From the NCBI RefSeq assembly GCF_000725485.1, contig NZ_JOAG01000033.1, positions 1 through 64,000 on the forward strand: a DNA stretch of 64,000 nt, in the 5' to 3' direction. The translations under genes were made by a program, and so were the position numbers. The notes under the pieces are model-generated. The model made no database searches, was not told the origin of the DNA, and saw only the letters and a list, made by a program, of their open reading frames with translations. Shown here piece after piece: positions 9,022 to 18,833 of the stretch. Each line of letters starts with the position of its first letter. The first letter of the stretch is position 1. This stretch comes from Nonomuraea candida. Its GTDB lineage: Bacteria; Actinomycetota; Actinomycetes; Streptosporangiales; Streptosporangiaceae.

Positions 9022-10644
9022 TACGTGGTGGGAGTGGACTTCGGCACGCTGTCAGGGCGTGCCGTCGTCGTGCGCGTGAGCGACGGCGCCGAGCTGGGCA
9101 GCGCCGTCCACGAGTACGAGCACCGCGTCATCGAGCACACCCTGCCGGGCACGGACGTGCGACTCGGCCCCGACTGGGCGCTGCAGTCGCCGCAGGACTG
9201 GATCGACGTGCTCAGGATCGCCGTGCCGGCCGCCGTCGCCGCGGCCGGGGTGCGCCCCGAGGAGATCGTCGGCATCGGCACCGACTTCACCGCCTGCACC
9301 GTCATGCCCACCACGGCCGACGGCACGCCGCTGTGCTTCGAGACGCCCGCCGAGCCGCACGCCTGGCCCAAGCTCTGGAAGCACCACGCCGCCCAGCCGC
9401 ACGCCGACCGGATCAACGAGGTGGCCGCGCGCCGGGGCGAGAGCTGGCTGCCGCGCTACGGCGGCAAGATCTCCTCCGAGTGGGAGTTCGCCAAGGGCCT
9501 GCAGCTCCTCGAAGAGGCCCCCGAGGTGTACGCCAGGACCGAGCGCTGGATCGAGGCCGCCGACTGGATCATCTGGCAGCTCACCGGCGTCGAGAGCCGC
9601 AACATCTGCACCGTCGGCTACAAGGGCGTCTTCCAGGACGGGGGCTACCCGTCGGAGGAGTACCTGGCCGAGCTGAACCCGGGCTTCGCCGGCTTCGTCG
9701 GCAAGCTCGCCACCGGCGAGGTCGGCGACAAGGTCGAGGGCGTCACGCTGGCCCCGCTGGGCGGCCTGGCCGGGCGCCTGACCGCGCGGGCCGCGGAGTG
9801 GACGGGCCTGCCCGAGGGCGCCGCCGTCGCGGTCGGCAACGTGGACGCGCACGTCACCGCCGCTGCCGCGGACGCCGTCAGGCCCGGCCAGATGGTGGCC
9901 ATCATGGGCACCTCCACCTGCCACATCATGCCCAGCGACCGGCTCGCCGAGGTGCCCGGCATGTGCGGCGTCGTCCGCGACGGCATCGTGCCGGGCCTGT
10001 GGGGCTACGAGGCCGGGCAGTCGGCGGTCGGCGACATCTTCGCCTGGTACGTCGAGAACTTCGGCACCGACGGCCACGAGCGCCTGACCGAGCTGGCCGA
10101 GAAGCAGGCCGTGGGCCAGCACGGCCTGGTCGCGCTCGACTGGTTCGGCGGCAACCGCTCGGTGCTGGTCGACCACAACCTCTCCGGCGTGATCGTCGGC
10201 CAGACCCTGGCCACGAAGCCGGAGGACGTCTACCGGGCGCTCATCGAGTCCACGGCGTTCGGCGCGCGGATGATCGTGGAGACGTTCGAGCGGTCGGGCG
10301 TGCCGGTCGAGGAGTTCATCGTGGCCGGCGGCCTGCTGAAGAACCGCTTCCTCATGCAGGTCTACAGCGACGTGCTGCGCCGCCCGCTGTCGGTGATCGG
10401 CTCCGACCAGGGCCCCGCGCTCGGCTCGGCCATCCACGCGGCCGTCGCCGCCGGCGAGTACGCCTCCATCGAGGAGGCCGCCGCGGCCATGGGCAAGCGC
10501 ACCGAGAACGCGTACGTGCCGGACGAGGCCCGCGCCGACGCCTACGACCGGCTCTACGCCGAATACCGCAGGCTCCACGACTTCTTCGGGGACGGACAGA
10601 TGTTGCACGCGCTGCGCGCGATCAGGAACGAGGCACAGGCCTGA
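9007..10644 (+). CDS. araB: L-ribulokinase AraB
   Basis: The enzyme phosphorylates L-ribulose to L-ribulose 5-phosphate in L-arabinose catabolism. The 545-residue FGGY-family protein begins GVDFGTLSGRAVVV, the phosphate-1 loop, and contains TDFTACTVMP and MGTSTCHIM, both typical of AraB, then the adenosine-binding region GGLLKNRFLMQ. GTG 9007 is chosen because GTGAGG (8995-9000) sits 6 nt upstream as SD; the frame is also open from GTG 8995. Its stop overlaps the araD start by 1 nt. Confidence 0.93.
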   Translation: MSANKYVVGVDFGTLSGRAVVVRVSDGAELGSAVHEYEHRVIEHTLPGTDVRLGPDWALQSPQDWIDVLRIAVPAAVAAAGVRPEEIVGIGTDFTACTVMPTTADGTPLCFETPAEPHAWPKLWKHHAAQPHADRINEVAARRGESWLPRYGGKISSEWEFAKGLQLLEEAPEVYARTERWIEAADWIIWQLTGVESRNICTVGYKGVFQDGGYPSEEYLAELNPGFAGFVGKLATGEVGDKVEGVTLAPLGGLAGRLTARAAEWTGLPEGAAVAVGNVDAHVTAAAADAVRPGQMVAIMGTSTCHIMPSDRLAEVPGMCGVVRDGIVPGLWGYEAGQSAVGDIFAWYVENFGTDGHERLTELAEKQAVGQHGLVALDWFGGNRSVLVDHNLSGVIVGQTLATKPEDVYRALIESTAFGARMIVETFERSGVPVEEFIVAGGLLKNRFLMQVYSDVLRRPLSVIGSDQGPALGSAIHAAVAAGEYASIEEAAAAMGKRTENAYVPDEARADAYDRLYAEYRRLHDFFGDGQMLHALRAIRNEAQA

Positions 10645-11297
10645 TGGACATGAAAAAGATCGTCGCCGACCTGCACGCCGAGCTGGTCCGCTACAACCTG
10701 GTGGTCTGGACGGCCGGCAACGTCTCGGGGCGGGTCCCGGGCGAGGAGCTGTTCGTGATCAAGCCCTCCGGCGTCTCCTACGACGAGCTGACCCCGGAGA
10801 ACATGGTCGTGTGCGACCTCGACGGCAACCTGGTGGAGGGCGAGCACGCGCCGTCCAGCGACACGGCGGCGCACGCGTACGTCTACAGGAACATGCCCGA
10901 GGTCGGCGGCGTCGTGCACACCCACTCGACCTACGCCTCGGCCTGGGCCGCCAGGGGCGAGGCCATCCCCTGCGTGCTGACCGCGATGGCCGACGAGTTC
11001 GGCGGCGAGATCCCGGTCGGGCCGTTCGCGCTGATCGGCGACGACTCGATCGGCCAGGGCATCGTCGAGACGCTGAAGGGCCACCGCTCCAAGGCCGTGC
11101 TCATGCGGAACCACGGCGTCTTCACCATCGGCAAGGACGCCAAGGCCGCCGTGAAGGCCGCCGTGATGTGCGAGGACGTGGCGCGCACGGTGCACGTCGC
11201 CCGCCAGCTCGGTGACCCGCTGCCCATCGCGCAGGACGACATCGACCGCCTTTACGACCGCTATCAGAACGTCTACGGACAGAGGAGCCCGCGTTGA
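10644..11297 (+). CDS. araD: L-ribulose-5-phosphate 4-epimerase AraD
   Basis: This 217-residue class II aldolase-like epimerase converts L-ribulose 5-phosphate to D-xylulose 5-phosphate. It has the phosphate-binding GNVSGRVPG loop, SSDTAAH and the zinc-ligand motif HTHS, and a further C-terminal His region (HVAR). A Tyr-rich tail ([11 protein letters not shown]) carries the expected catalytic Tyr. It is slightly shorter than the 231-residue E. coli protein. It starts in the stop codon of araB and overlaps araA by 4 nt, so the three genes are coupled. Confidence 0.93.
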   Translation: MDMKKIVADLHAELVRYNLVVWTAGNVSGRVPGEELFVIKPSGVSYDELTPENMVVCDLDGNLVEGEHAPSSDTAAHAYVYRNMPEVGGVVHTHSTYASAWAARGEAIPCVLTAMADEFGGEIPVGPFALIGDDSIGQGIVETLKGHRSKAVLMRNHGVFTIGKDAKAAVKAAVMCEDVARTVHVARQLGDPLPIAQDDIDRLYDRYQNVYGQRSPR

Positions 11298-12748
11298 ACA
11301 TCTGGTTTCTGACCGGCAGCCAGGGACTGTACGGCGAGGAGACGCTGCGCCAGGTGGCGGAGCAGTCGCGGCGCATCGCCGAGCAGCTGCCCATGCCGGT
11401 GGAGTGGAAGCCCGTCCTGACCGACGCGGCGGCCATCCGGCGGATCATGCTCGAGGCCAACGCCGACGACGAGTGCGCCGGCGTGATCGCGTGGATGCAC
11501 ACCTTCTCCCCGGCGAAGATGTGGATCGCCGGCCTGGACGCGCTGCGCAAGCCGCTGCTCCACCTGCACACGCAGGCCAACGTGGAGCTGCCGTGGAGCT
11601 CCATCGACATGGACTTCATGAACCTCAACCAGGCCGCGCACGGCGACCGCGAGTTCGGGCACATCCAGACCCGGCTCGGCGTGCCGCGCAAGACCGTGGC
11701 CGGGCACGTCTCCGACCCGGCCGTGGGCGAGCGCATCCAGGCGTGGCTGCGCGCCGCCAAGGGCCTGGCCGAGGTGCGCACGCTCAAGCTGGCCCGCTTC
11801 GGCGACAACATGCGCGACGTGGCGGTCACCGAGGGCGACAAGGTCGAGGCGCAGCTGCGCTTCGGCGTCTCGGTCAACACCTACGGCGTCAACGACCTGG
11901 TCGAGGTCGTGGACTCCGTCAGCGACGCCGACGTGACGTCGCTGGTCAAGGAGTACGTCGAGCAGTACACCGTGGCGCCCGAGCTGCTGGGCGAGCGCAA
12001 CGAGTCGCTGCGTTACGCGGCGAGGATCGAGCTGGGCCTGCGCGGCTTCCTGGAGTCCGGGGGCTTCAAGGCGTTCACCACCAACTTCGAGGACCTCGGC
12101 GGGCTGCGCCAGCTCCCCGGCCTGGCCGTGCAGCGGCTCATGGCCGACGGCTACGGTTTCGGCGGCGAGGGCGACTGGAAGACCTCGGTGCTGCTGCGCA
12201 CGATGAAGGCCATGACGCCCGGCGGCACCTCCTTCATGGAGGACTACACCTACGACCTGACCCCCGGCCAGGAGCTCATCCTCGGCGCGCACATGCTGGA
12301 GGTCTGCCCCTCCATCGCGGCGGGCACGCCGTCGTGCGAGATCCACCCGCTGGGCATCGGCGGCCGGGAGGACCCGGTCCGGCTCGTGTTCGACGCCGAG
12401 CCCGGCCCCGGCATCGTGGTCGGCCTGGCCGACATGGGCGACCGCTTCCGCCTCGTGGCCAACGAGATCGACGTCGTGGCCCCGCCGCAGCCGCTGCCCA
12501 AGCTGCCGGTGGCGCGGGCGGTGTGGCGGCCGCGGCCGAACCTGCGCACCTCGACCGAGTCGTGGCTCACCGCGGGCGCCCCGCACCACACGGTGCTGTC
12601 GAAGGCGGTCGGCCGCGAGGAGCTGACGGACCTGGCCGACATGCTGGGCGTGGAGCTGGTGATCATCGACGCCGACACCACGACCGAGCGCTTCGCCAAG
12701 GAGCTGCGCTGGAACCAGGCGTACTACCGCCTGGCCCAGGGCTTCTAA
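11294..12748 (+). CDS. araA: L-arabinose isomerase AraA
   Basis: This 484-residue enzyme converts L-arabinose to L-ribulose, the first step of the pathway. The start [15 protein letters not shown] is diagnostic for AraA, as are [11 protein letters not shown], the GEGDWKT region and the late [18 protein letters not shown] stretch containing metal-binding residues. The start is TTG 11294, overlapping the araD stop (TTGA) and preceded by AGAGGAG. It is a little shorter than enterobacterial AraA (500). It ends convergently with the next gene, the two stops overlapping. Confidence 0.94.
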   Translation: MNIWFLTGSQGLYGEETLRQVAEQSRRIAEQLPMPVEWKPVLTDAAAIRRIMLEANADDECAGVIAWMHTFSPAKMWIAGLDALRKPLLHLHTQANVELPWSSIDMDFMNLNQAAHGDREFGHIQTRLGVPRKTVAGHVSDPAVGERIQAWLRAAKGLAEVRTLKLARFGDNMRDVAVTEGDKVEAQLRFGVSVNTYGVNDLVEVVDSVSDADVTSLVKEYVEQYTVAPELLGERNESLRYAARIELGLRGFLESGGFKAFTTNFEDLGGLRQLPGLAVQRLMADGYGFGGEGDWKTSVLLRTMKAMTPGGTSFMEDYTYDLTPGQELILGAHMLEVCPSIAAGTPSCEIHPLGIGGREDPVRLVFDAEPGPGIVVGLADMGDRFRLVANEIDVVAPPQPLPKLPVARAVWRPRPNLRTSTESWLTAGAPHHTVLSKAVGREELTDLADMLGVELVIIDADTTTERFAKELRWNQAYYRLAQGF

Positions 12749-13092
12749 CTCTCTTCCGAGGGCTTCTTCGGGGCGTTCCTGCGCTGCTCCTCCGCGCGTT
12801 CGCGGCAGCGGCGCAGGAACTCCTCGTCGTCGTCCGGGTTGGTGGCGGCGAAGCGGCCGGGGCGGTCGTATTCGGGGAAGGCGCTCGGCCGGGTCTGGGC
12901 CTGCGTGCGGGCGGGCCGGCCCGCCACGAGCCAGGCCACGGACCCGATCAGCGGGAACAGCAGCACGATCAGCACCCAGGCGATCTTCGGCAGGTTGCGG
13001 CAGAGCGCGTCGGGCGTGGTGAGCGCGTCGAACACGCAGTAGAGCCAGAGCACGAGCGTGACCAGGCCGACAGCCTGGGACAGATAGAGCAC
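12745..13092 (-). CDS. PLDc_N-domain small membrane protein
   Basis: The 115-residue protein has two membrane segments (about 5-25 and 38-58, with [27 protein letters not shown]) that form the phospholipase D nuclease N-terminal (PLDc_N) domain, then a charged tail rich in Arg, Glu and Pro. No PLD HKD catalytic motif follows, so this is the free-standing form common in actinobacteria, of unknown role. GTG 13092 is preceded by GGAGG with a 5-6 nt gap; the frame extends further upstream but that part is not plausible coding. Confidence 0.8.
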   Translation of the reverse strand: MLYLSQAVGLVTLVLWLYCVFDALTTPDALCRNLPKIAWVLIVLLFPLIGSVAWLVAGRPARTQAQTRPSAFPEYDRPGRFAATNPDDDEEFLRRCRERAEEQRRNAPKKPSEES

Positions 13093-13180
13093 GGCAACCT
13101 CCGTCAGCGGGCACCTGAAACTAGCGGTACCCGGCCGGGCTGACAAGGCAACACTGGCGACACTGTGGGAAGGTAAGGCC

Positions 13181-14392
13181 GTGACGCTCACCAATTGGGC
13201 TGGAAACACCACATTCCACGCAAAAGACGTGCATCATCCGACCTCTCTGGACGAGCTGCGGCGGCTCGTCGCGGCCAGTGTCAAGGTGCGGGCGCTGGGC
13301 AGCGGGCACTCCTTCAACCACGTCGCCGACACCTCCGGCGACCTCGTGGTGCTGGACCGGATGCCCGCCGTGGTGGAGATCGACGGCGCCGCGGCCACGG
13401 TGCGGGTCAACGCGCGCATGACGTACGCGGAGCTGGCGCACCGGCTGCACCGGGCCGGGTTCGCGCTGGCGAACATGGCCTCGCTGCCGCACATCTCCGT
13501 GGCCGGCTCCGTCGCGACCGGCACGCACGGCTCGGGCGTGGCCCAGCCCAGTCTGGCCGCCGCCGTCTCCGGGATCGACCTCGTCACCGCCGACGGCTCG
13601 CTGCTGTCGCTCTCGCGCGGCGACGCCGACTTCCCCGGCGCCGTGGTGTCCGCCGGCGCGCTCGGCGTGGTCACCACGCTCACGCTCGACCTGGTGCCGG
13701 CCTTCGAGCTGCGCCAGTACGTACGCGAGGGCCTGGCCGCGGAGGTCGCCCTGGCCCACTTCGAGGCGATCATGTCGAGCGGCTACAGCGTCAGCCTGTT
13801 CACCGACTACCGCGACACCCGCGTCTGGCTCAAGCGCGAGGAGGAGCTGACCGACGCCGACTGGTACGGCACCACCGCCGCCGACGGCCCCCGCCACCCG
13901 CTGCCCGCCATGCCGGCCGCCACCTGCACGCCGCAGCTCGGCGTGCCCGGCCCCTGGCACGAGCGGCTGCCGCACTTCCGCGCCGACTCCCCGCCCAGCG
14001 GCGCGGGCGACGAGCTCCAGACCGAGCTGCTGCTGCCCCGGGAGCACGCGCCCGGCGCGCTGCGCGCGCTCTTCGCGATCGGCGACCGCATCCGCCCGGT
14101 CCTGCAGATCTCCGAGGTCCGCTGCATCGCCGCCGACGACCTGTGGCTGAGCCCCTTCCACGGCCGCGACAGCGTGGGCGTGCACTTCACCTGGATCAGG
14201 GACGTCGCCGCCGTGATGCCGGTGGTGGAGCTGGTGGAGGAGGCGCTGGCGCCGTACGCGCCGATCCCGCACTGGGGCAAGCTGTTCACCCGGTGGCCCG
14301 AGTGCTCCGAGCCGTTCCGCGCGCTGGCGCGCCGGCTCGACCCGGAGGGCAAGTTCGGCAACGACTTCACCCGCGCCCTGCTGGGGGAGTAG
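13181..14392 (+). CDS. FAD-binding alditol oxidase-like protein (VAO family)
   Basis: This is a 403-residue flavoprotein with the N-terminal FAD-binding PCMH domain (ALGSGHSFNHVADT) and D-arabinono-1,4-lactone oxidase-type C-terminal domain. His43 in GSGHSFN corresponds to the residue that covalently binds FAD in Streptomyces alditol oxidase AldO. SVATGTHGSG is the second conserved FAD contact. Length (about 410-420) fits AldO, which oxidises the terminal hydroxyl of xylitol or sorbitol to an aldose with H2O2 release. Its position after araA suggests polyol use, but it has its own SD (GGAAGG) and a 90-nt gap to the divergent neighbour. Xylitol oxidase and L-gulonolactone oxidase are alternatives. 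Confidence 0.82.
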   Translation: MTLTNWAGNTTFHAKDVHHPTSLDELRRLVAASVKVRALGSGHSFNHVADTSGDLVVLDRMPAVVEIDGAAATVRVNARMTYAELAHRLHRAGFALANMASLPHISVAGSVATGTHGSGVAQPSLAAAVSGIDLVTADGSLLSLSRGDADFPGAVVSAGALGVVTTLTLDLVPAFELRQYVREGLAAEVALAHFEAIMSSGYSVSLFTDYRDTRVWLKREEELTDADWYGTTAADGPRHPLPAMPAATCTPQLGVPGPWHERLPHFRADSPPSGAGDELQTELLLPREHAPGALRALFAIGDRIRPVLQISEVRCIAADDLWLSPFHGRDSVGVHFTWIRDVAAVMPVVELVEEALAPYAPIPHWGKLFTRWPECSEPFRALARRLDPEGKFGNDFTRALLGE

Positions 14393-14458
14393 CGCCTCCG
14401 CGCGCATGGCCCCCCGTACCTGACGGGAGCTGACAGGTACGTCCGCCAGGATGTCCGC

Positions 14459-14851
14459 ATGACCGCAAAGGGAACCTTCGACACCGCCGGCTGGAGCCCC
14501 CAGCCGGCCTTCCACGACCGTGACGGCGTCACGCTGGGCCTGGTGACCCTGGGCAAGACCTGGCACGGCGACCTCGCCGGCACCAGCACCGTGACCATGC
14601 TGATGGCCACCACCCCGGTGGAGGAGTCACGCTCGTACGTGGCGCTGGAGCACATCGAGGCGACCCTGGACGGCCGCACGGGCACGTTCGCCGTGCAGCA
14701 CGACGCGACCAGCGACCGGGGCGAGCAGACGCTGCGCATCAGGGTGGTCGCGGACTCGGGGACAGGGGAACTGGCCGGGATCAGGGGCGAGATGACCATC
14801 GCCATCGGCCCCGACGGCGGCCATTCCTACACCTTCGACTACACGCTCTGA
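14459..14851 (+). CDS. DUF3224 domain-containing protein
   Basis: The 130-residue protein matches the small beta-barrel DUF3224 family: it contains a GTFDTAGW start, DGVTLGLVTLGKTWHGDLAGTS and a late GTGELAGIRGEMTIAI, TFDYTL ending. Family members resemble allene-oxide-cyclase-like barrels and have no established reaction. It stands alone, 66 nt after the flavoprotein, and faces a hairpin-rich gap. CAGGAT 6 nt before ATG 14459 may be a leaderless -10. Confidence 0.8.
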   Translation: MTAKGTFDTAGWSPQPAFHDRDGVTLGLVTLGKTWHGDLAGTSTVTMLMATTPVEESRSYVALEHIEATLDGRTGTFAVQHDATSDRGEQTLRIRVVADSGTGELAGIRGEMTIAIGPDGGHSYTFDYTL

Positions 14852-14877
14852 CCGGCCGCCCGCGCGGAGAACGGCAG

Positions 14878-14925
14878 GGCCCCGCGTGAGCGGGGCCCCG
14901 CGTGAGCGGGGCCCCGCGCGCGGGG
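14878..14925. terminator. GC-rich repeat hairpin between convergent genes
   Basis: GGCCCCGCGTGAGCGG is repeated in tandem from 14878 (period 16). The copies can fold as GGGGCCCCG hairpins. The element lies between two convergent genes, so it probably acts as a bidirectional terminator, although no T-run follows. Confidence 0.5.
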
Positions 14926-16410
14926 TCAGCCGATCGATCTGGCCCGCTCGACCAGCCCGGCCAGCTCGGACACCATCGGATCCTCGGAGGCCGCGGCCAG
15001 CCTGGCGGCGTGCTCGCCGAGCGTGGCCAGGTCCAGGCCGAACGCCTCGCGGTCGCGCAGGTAGACCGCGAACGCGGCCACCACGACGTCCACCTGCAGC
15101 CGGATCGGCGCCTCCGTCCAGATCGAGCCGCTCAGCTGGTCCGACCGCAGCGCCTCGCCCGCCTCCGACGCGGCCCTGGTGTCCGGGTCCTGCCAGCGCA
15201 CCGTGGCCTGGGCGAGCTGGCCCTCGGCGCCGGGCTTGAGCGTCAGGGCGTACAGGGCGGTGACGGAGTGGCCGGGGCCGATCTCGCCGCCGTCGCGGCT
15301 GTCGTCGCGGAACTCCTCGGCGCTCAGCGCGCGGTTGTCGTACCCGATGAGCCGGTAGCCCTCCACCACCGACGGGTTGAAGACCACCTGCGCCTTGGCG
15401 TCGCGGGCGCGCAGCTCGATGGTGGCCGGGAGCTGCTCGACGAAGAGCCTGGCGGCCTCCTCCTCGCTGCTGACGTACACGGCCATGCCGTCGCCGTTGT
15501 CGGCGAGCTGCTCCATCAGCTCGTCGCCGTAGTCCCTGCCGACGCCGACCGTCAGCAGCGTGACCTGCTTGCCCGCGTGCTCCTTGACCTGCGCCAGGAT
15601 GTTCTGCCACTGCGTGCTGCCCTGGTTGGCCAGGCCGTCGGAGAGCAGGATGACCCGGTTGGTGGCGGCGGGACGGAACGCCTTGGCCGCCTCCCGGTAG
15701 CCGGTGACCATCCCGGACTCCAGGTTCGTGCTGCCGCCGATCGCCAGCCGGTCCACCGCCGCGACCAGCTCGTCCCTGGCGGTCAGCGGGGTCATGGAGG
15801 CCAGCACCTCGGCCTGGCCGCTGAAGGAGACGATCGAGACCTGGTCGCCGGGCGCGAGCTGGTCGAGCAGCTTGCGCAGCGCCGACTTGACCAGGTCGAG
15901 GCGGCCGGCCTCGGCCATCGAGCCGGACACGTCCACCACGAACGTGAGGTTGGCGGGCCGCCGCTCGGCCGCCTCGGAGGCGCGCGTCTGCAGGCCGACC
16001 CGCATGACCGCCTCGTCCCGCCCGGGCAGCCGCGCGCCGTCCACGTGCACGCTGAACCCGTCGCCGGTCGGCTGCGCGTAGCCCTGCCGGAACGCGTTGA
16101 CCCACTCCTCCGGGCGGATCTCGGCGGGCGCGGGCCAGCGGCCCTCCTGGAGGGTACGGCGGGCGTAGCCGTACGACGCGGTGTCCACGTCAAGGGCGAA
16201 CGTGGAGATCTGCGCCGTCGTCGTGTCCTGCTCGCGGTCGCCCTCCTCCGCGGCCTCGGGCATGGGGGACGCGGACGCGGCCGGCCGGCGAGGGGCCGAG
16301 CCGCCGTCGGCCGCCCTCTCGCCGCTCGTGGCGCTCGGACCGCCGCCGCAGGCCGTCAGAGCGAGGAGGGCGACAACCGCTGTGCCGGCCGCCCACGGAC
16401 GTAATCTCAT
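14926..16410 (-). CDS. VWA-domain lipoprotein (YfbK-type, DUF3520)
   Basis: The 494-residue exported protein starts with a lipoprotein signal (LLALTACGGG, Cys near residue 22). A Ser/Ala/Gly-rich linker is followed by the N-terminal von Willebrand-associated domain (TFALDVDTASYGYARRTL), then a VWA domain with an intact MIDAS motif DVSGSM and late SDGLANQG, and the C-terminal DUF3520 region. This is the domain order of YfbK-family proteins; they are thought to bind protein partners outside the membrane but have no defined reaction. ATG 16410 has GGAGG 8 nt upstream; longer frames upstream lack any signal. Confidence 0.85.
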   Translation of the reverse strand: MRLRPWAAGTAVVALLALTACGGGPSATSGERAADGGSAPRRPAASASPMPEAAEEGDREQDTTTAQISTFALDVDTASYGYARRTLQEGRWPAPAEIRPEEWVNAFRQGYAQPTGDGFSVHVDGARLPGRDEAVMRVGLQTRASEAAERRPANLTFVVDVSGSMAEAGRLDLVKSALRKLLDQLAPGDQVSIVSFSGQAEVLASMTPLTARDELVAAVDRLAIGGSTNLESGMVTGYREAAKAFRPAATNRVILLSDGLANQGSTQWQNILAQVKEHAGKQVTLLTVGVGRDYGDELMEQLADNGDGMAVYVSSEEEAARLFVEQLPATIELRARDAKAQVVFNPSVVEGYRLIGYDNRALSAEEFRDDSRDGGEIGPGHSVTALYALTLKPGAEGQLAQATVRWQDPDTRAASEAGEALRSDQLSGSIWTEAPIRLQVDVVVAAFAVYLRDREAFGLDLATLGEHAARLAAASEDPMVSELAGLVERARSIG

Positions 16411-16540
16411 CTGAACCACCTCCGAGTCGTACGACGGAAGACGATCGGCCACAGCCCGGCCGGTGACGCAAGCGAGCGCAAACCGCGATCGCCGCGTGAT
16501 CGGTTGTGACGGATGAGGTATTGCGGTATGCCTGGACGCC

Positions 16541-18319
16541 GTGCGCATTTATCTGGGCATCGCGACGAAGTCTCGGGACATTCCTGATCGCGTGCTGAAC
16601 AGAGTCCGGTCCGTTATCGACACCGCCTTTCCGGTGCCGTCAGACGTCATCCGCGGCAGGGAGTGGCACGGCCGGGGCGTCTCGCTGTTCGCCTGGACCA
16701 ACGAGCCCGACGACTCCCGCCTGCCGCCGCTGATCTCCGAGCTCGGCGACCGCGTCGTGGGGCTCAACGGGCACCTGGCCGACCCGGCCGACGTGACCCG
16801 GCTGCCGGACGACTCCGTGGGCGGCTGCTTCTCGGCCTGGCTCGCCCGCGACGGCGAGCTGGGCGCGAGCACCGCGATCAACCGGGTCTGCCCCGTCTTC
16901 TACACCGAGACGCCGGAGCTGCACGTCGTCGGCAGCCGGGCGCTGCTCGTGCACCTGGCGGCCCAGCCGGACGACCGCATCAACCACGACGTGCTCGCAC
17001 TCCAGACGATGGTCAGGCAGGGGTTCTTCCTGTCGGACGAGACGCCGTACAAGGGGGTCTCGGCGCTGCGGCCCAGCTCGCGGCTGGTGGTGCGGGACGG
17101 CGTGCGCACGATCACCGAGACGCCGCTGCCGGAGGCGGCGCCCGTGCCGGCCTCGGGGCGGCGCAAGCGGGCGGCGATCGACGAGCTGGCCGAGGCGCTG
17201 CTGGCCACCGTCGCCCCGCTGCGCGACCTGGGCGAGCCGGTGAACCTGGCGCTGACCGGCGGGCGCGACACCCGCATCCTGGCGGCGCTGCTGCACGCGG
17301 CGCGGGTGCCGTTCCGCGCGACGACCAACGGGCTCGACACGCATCCCGACGTGATCCTCGCCCGCATGATCGCCGAGAGGCTCGGGGTGGAGCACAAGGT
17401 CATCGCCCCCGCCCAGACCGCCGCCAAGGACGCGGTGCTGGTCGAGCATCCGCTGAGCCGGGCCTGGGAGACGCTGCGCACGTGTGAGGGGATGACCTCG
17501 GCGTACGAGTCGATCGTGAGCTACCTGCCCTACTCCGGCAAGCCCACTATGTCCGGCCAGAGCGGCGAGACGCTGCGCGCGGGCAGCCTGAACCTGCTGC
17601 AGACCGACCTGAGCGACAAGGCGCTGCAGCGGCGCATCGACAACACCTTCCGCAAGGACGCCAAGCTGTTCACCGCCGAGGCCAACGAGCACGCCCGCGA
17701 GCTGGCCGCGCCGTGGCTGGCCCGGCCGAACCGGCTGGAGGCGCTGGACCACATCTACATCTGGTACAAGGTCGGGCGCTGGCAGGCCAGCGCGCGGGCG
17801 GGCTCGTTGCGGCGCGGCGACCCGGTCCGGCCGTTCCTGGACAACCGGGTGGTGCGCGCGGCGCTCGGCCTCGACCAGGGCTGGCGGCTCTCCGAAGAGG
17901 TGATTTATACGCTGATATTGCGATTCGCGCCAAAGCTGCGGGACGTGCCCATCGAAGGCAAGCCCTGGAGGTTCGCCGAGGGCATGACGCGCAACCGGTT
18001 CCCCTGGCCGGGACAGCTGCCCGTGCCGCCCGCGCACATGCCCACGGCCAAGACGGGCGGCGGGTGGAGCTGGCGGACCAGCCCCGGCCCCGCCCTCACC
18101 GACGTGCTGCGCGAGCAGGTGCTCGGCACCCTCGACGCCCTGGCCCCCATCGTGAACCCGGACGAGGTCCGCGCCCTGTTCGCCGGCCCCGTCGTGCAGA
18201 AGCCCGCCCTGGCCTGGCACCTCTACACGGTCAGCACGCTGCTGACCGGCCTCTACCCCGGCAAGCGCCCCGAGGGCCTCGCGGAGATCACGGTCGCCAG
18301 GCCGGATCCCGCCCGATGA
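16541..18319 (+). CDS. Asparagine synthetase-like amide ligase with inactive glutaminase domain
   Basis: This 592-residue protein has the two-domain architecture of class B asparagine synthetases. Residues 1-200 keep the Ntn-hydrolase fold signals (RVVGLNGHLADP, GSRALLVHLAA, YKGVSALRPSSRLVV) but the N-terminus is MRIYLG, so the catalytic Cys2 for glutamine hydrolysis is missing. From about residue 210 an AsnB C-terminal domain follows, with a variant PP-loop LTGGRDTR (238-245) in place of SGGLDSS. The same loss of Cys2 occurs in beta-lactam synthetase, carbapenam synthetase and lasso-peptide cyclases, which adenylate a carboxylate and close an amide without glutamine. No other biosynthetic genes adjoin it. 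GTG 16541 has no SD. Its 3' end overlaps the convergent gene by 32 nt. Confidence 0.75.
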   Translation: MRIYLGIATKSRDIPDRVLNRVRSVIDTAFPVPSDVIRGREWHGRGVSLFAWTNEPDDSRLPPLISELGDRVVGLNGHLADPADVTRLPDDSVGGCFSAWLARDGELGASTAINRVCPVFYTETPELHVVGSRALLVHLAAQPDDRINHDVLALQTMVRQGFFLSDETPYKGVSALRPSSRLVVRDGVRTITETPLPEAAPVPASGRRKRAAIDELAEALLATVAPLRDLGEPVNLALTGGRDTRILAALLHAARVPFRATTNGLDTHPDVILARMIAERLGVEHKVIAPAQTAAKDAVLVEHPLSRAWETLRTCEGMTSAYESIVSYLPYSGKPTMSGQSGETLRAGSLNLLQTDLSDKALQRRIDNTFRKDAKLFTAEANEHARELAAPWLARPNRLEALDHIYIWYKVGRWQASARAGSLRRGDPVRPFLDNRVVRAALGLDQGWRLSEEVIYTLILRFAPKLRDVPIEGKPWRFAEGMTRNRFPWPGQLPVPPAHMPTAKTGGGWSWRTSPGPALTDVLREQVLGTLDALAPIVNPDEVRALFAGPVVQKPALAWHLYTVSTLLTGLYPGKRPEGLAEITVARPDPAR

Positions 18320-18833
18320 GCCCGAGGAAGCGGTCCAGCGCGGGCGCGTCGGCCGGGACCGGCACCTCCGGCCCGAACGCGCCCTGCTCCCGCCCCTTGG
18401 GCGCCATCTGCGTGGCGACCGCCAGCAGCGTGCCGGCGGTCTCCTCGTCCACCTCGTAGGGCAGGCCCGTCGCCCGGGACAGGTCCCAGCCGTGCGCCAC
18501 CAGGTCGGTCAGCGCCATGTTCGCCAGCACCGGCTTGGGCAGGCCGCCCATGGCCTCGCTGACGCCCTCCCAGGCCTCGGGGCGCTCCCAGACGGCCAGC
18601 ATGCGCGCCACCCGCTCGGGGAAGTCGCCGGTGTACTCCTTCGGCGGCACGAGCCCGCCGCCGAGCCCGAGGGACTCGAACAGGTCGGCGCCCCACTCCA
18701 GGTGGGTGAGCAGCGCCTTGACGTCGTAGTCGGCGCACGGGGTGGGCAGGCCGAGCTGGTCGTCCTTGATCTCGCGCACCAGGGCCGAGGTGCCGGCCGC
18801 GGCGCGCTTCAGCAGGGTCATGGTCTCGTTCAT
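18288..18833 (-). CDS. TIGR03086-family metal-binding protein
   Basis: The 181-residue protein belongs to the DinB-like mycothiol-dependent maleylpyruvate isomerase group. It shows the helical-bundle motifs LTHLEWGADLF and LTDLVAHGWDLSRATG, whose His residues are the usual divalent-metal ligands, and a conserved TPCADYDV early segment. The reaction is unknown for TIGR03086 members; they are assumed to be thiol (mycothiol) related. Its ATG overlaps the stop of the preceding methyltransferase gene by 4 nt, so it is the third gene of the polyketide synthase operon. Confidence 0.8.
   Translation of the reverse strand: MNETMTLLKRAAAGTSALVREIKDDQLGLPTPCADYDVKALLTHLEWGADLFESLGLGGGLVPPKEYTGDFPERVARMLAVWERPEAWEGVSEAMGGLPKPVLANMALTDLVAHGWDLSRATGLPYEVDEETAGTLLAVATQMAPKGREQGAFGPEVPVPADAPALDRFLGLIGRDPAWRP

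Noticed and set aside
3880..10608. Very long antisense open frames opposite the ABC transporter and ara genes
   Set aside because: They mirror high-GC coding sequence, are rich in Val/Asp/Leu/Gly/Arg and lack start signals; the opposite strand holds clear enzyme families.
12745..13092. Phospholipase D enzyme
   Set aside because: Only the PLDc_N membrane domain is present; the catalytic HKD motifs are absent.
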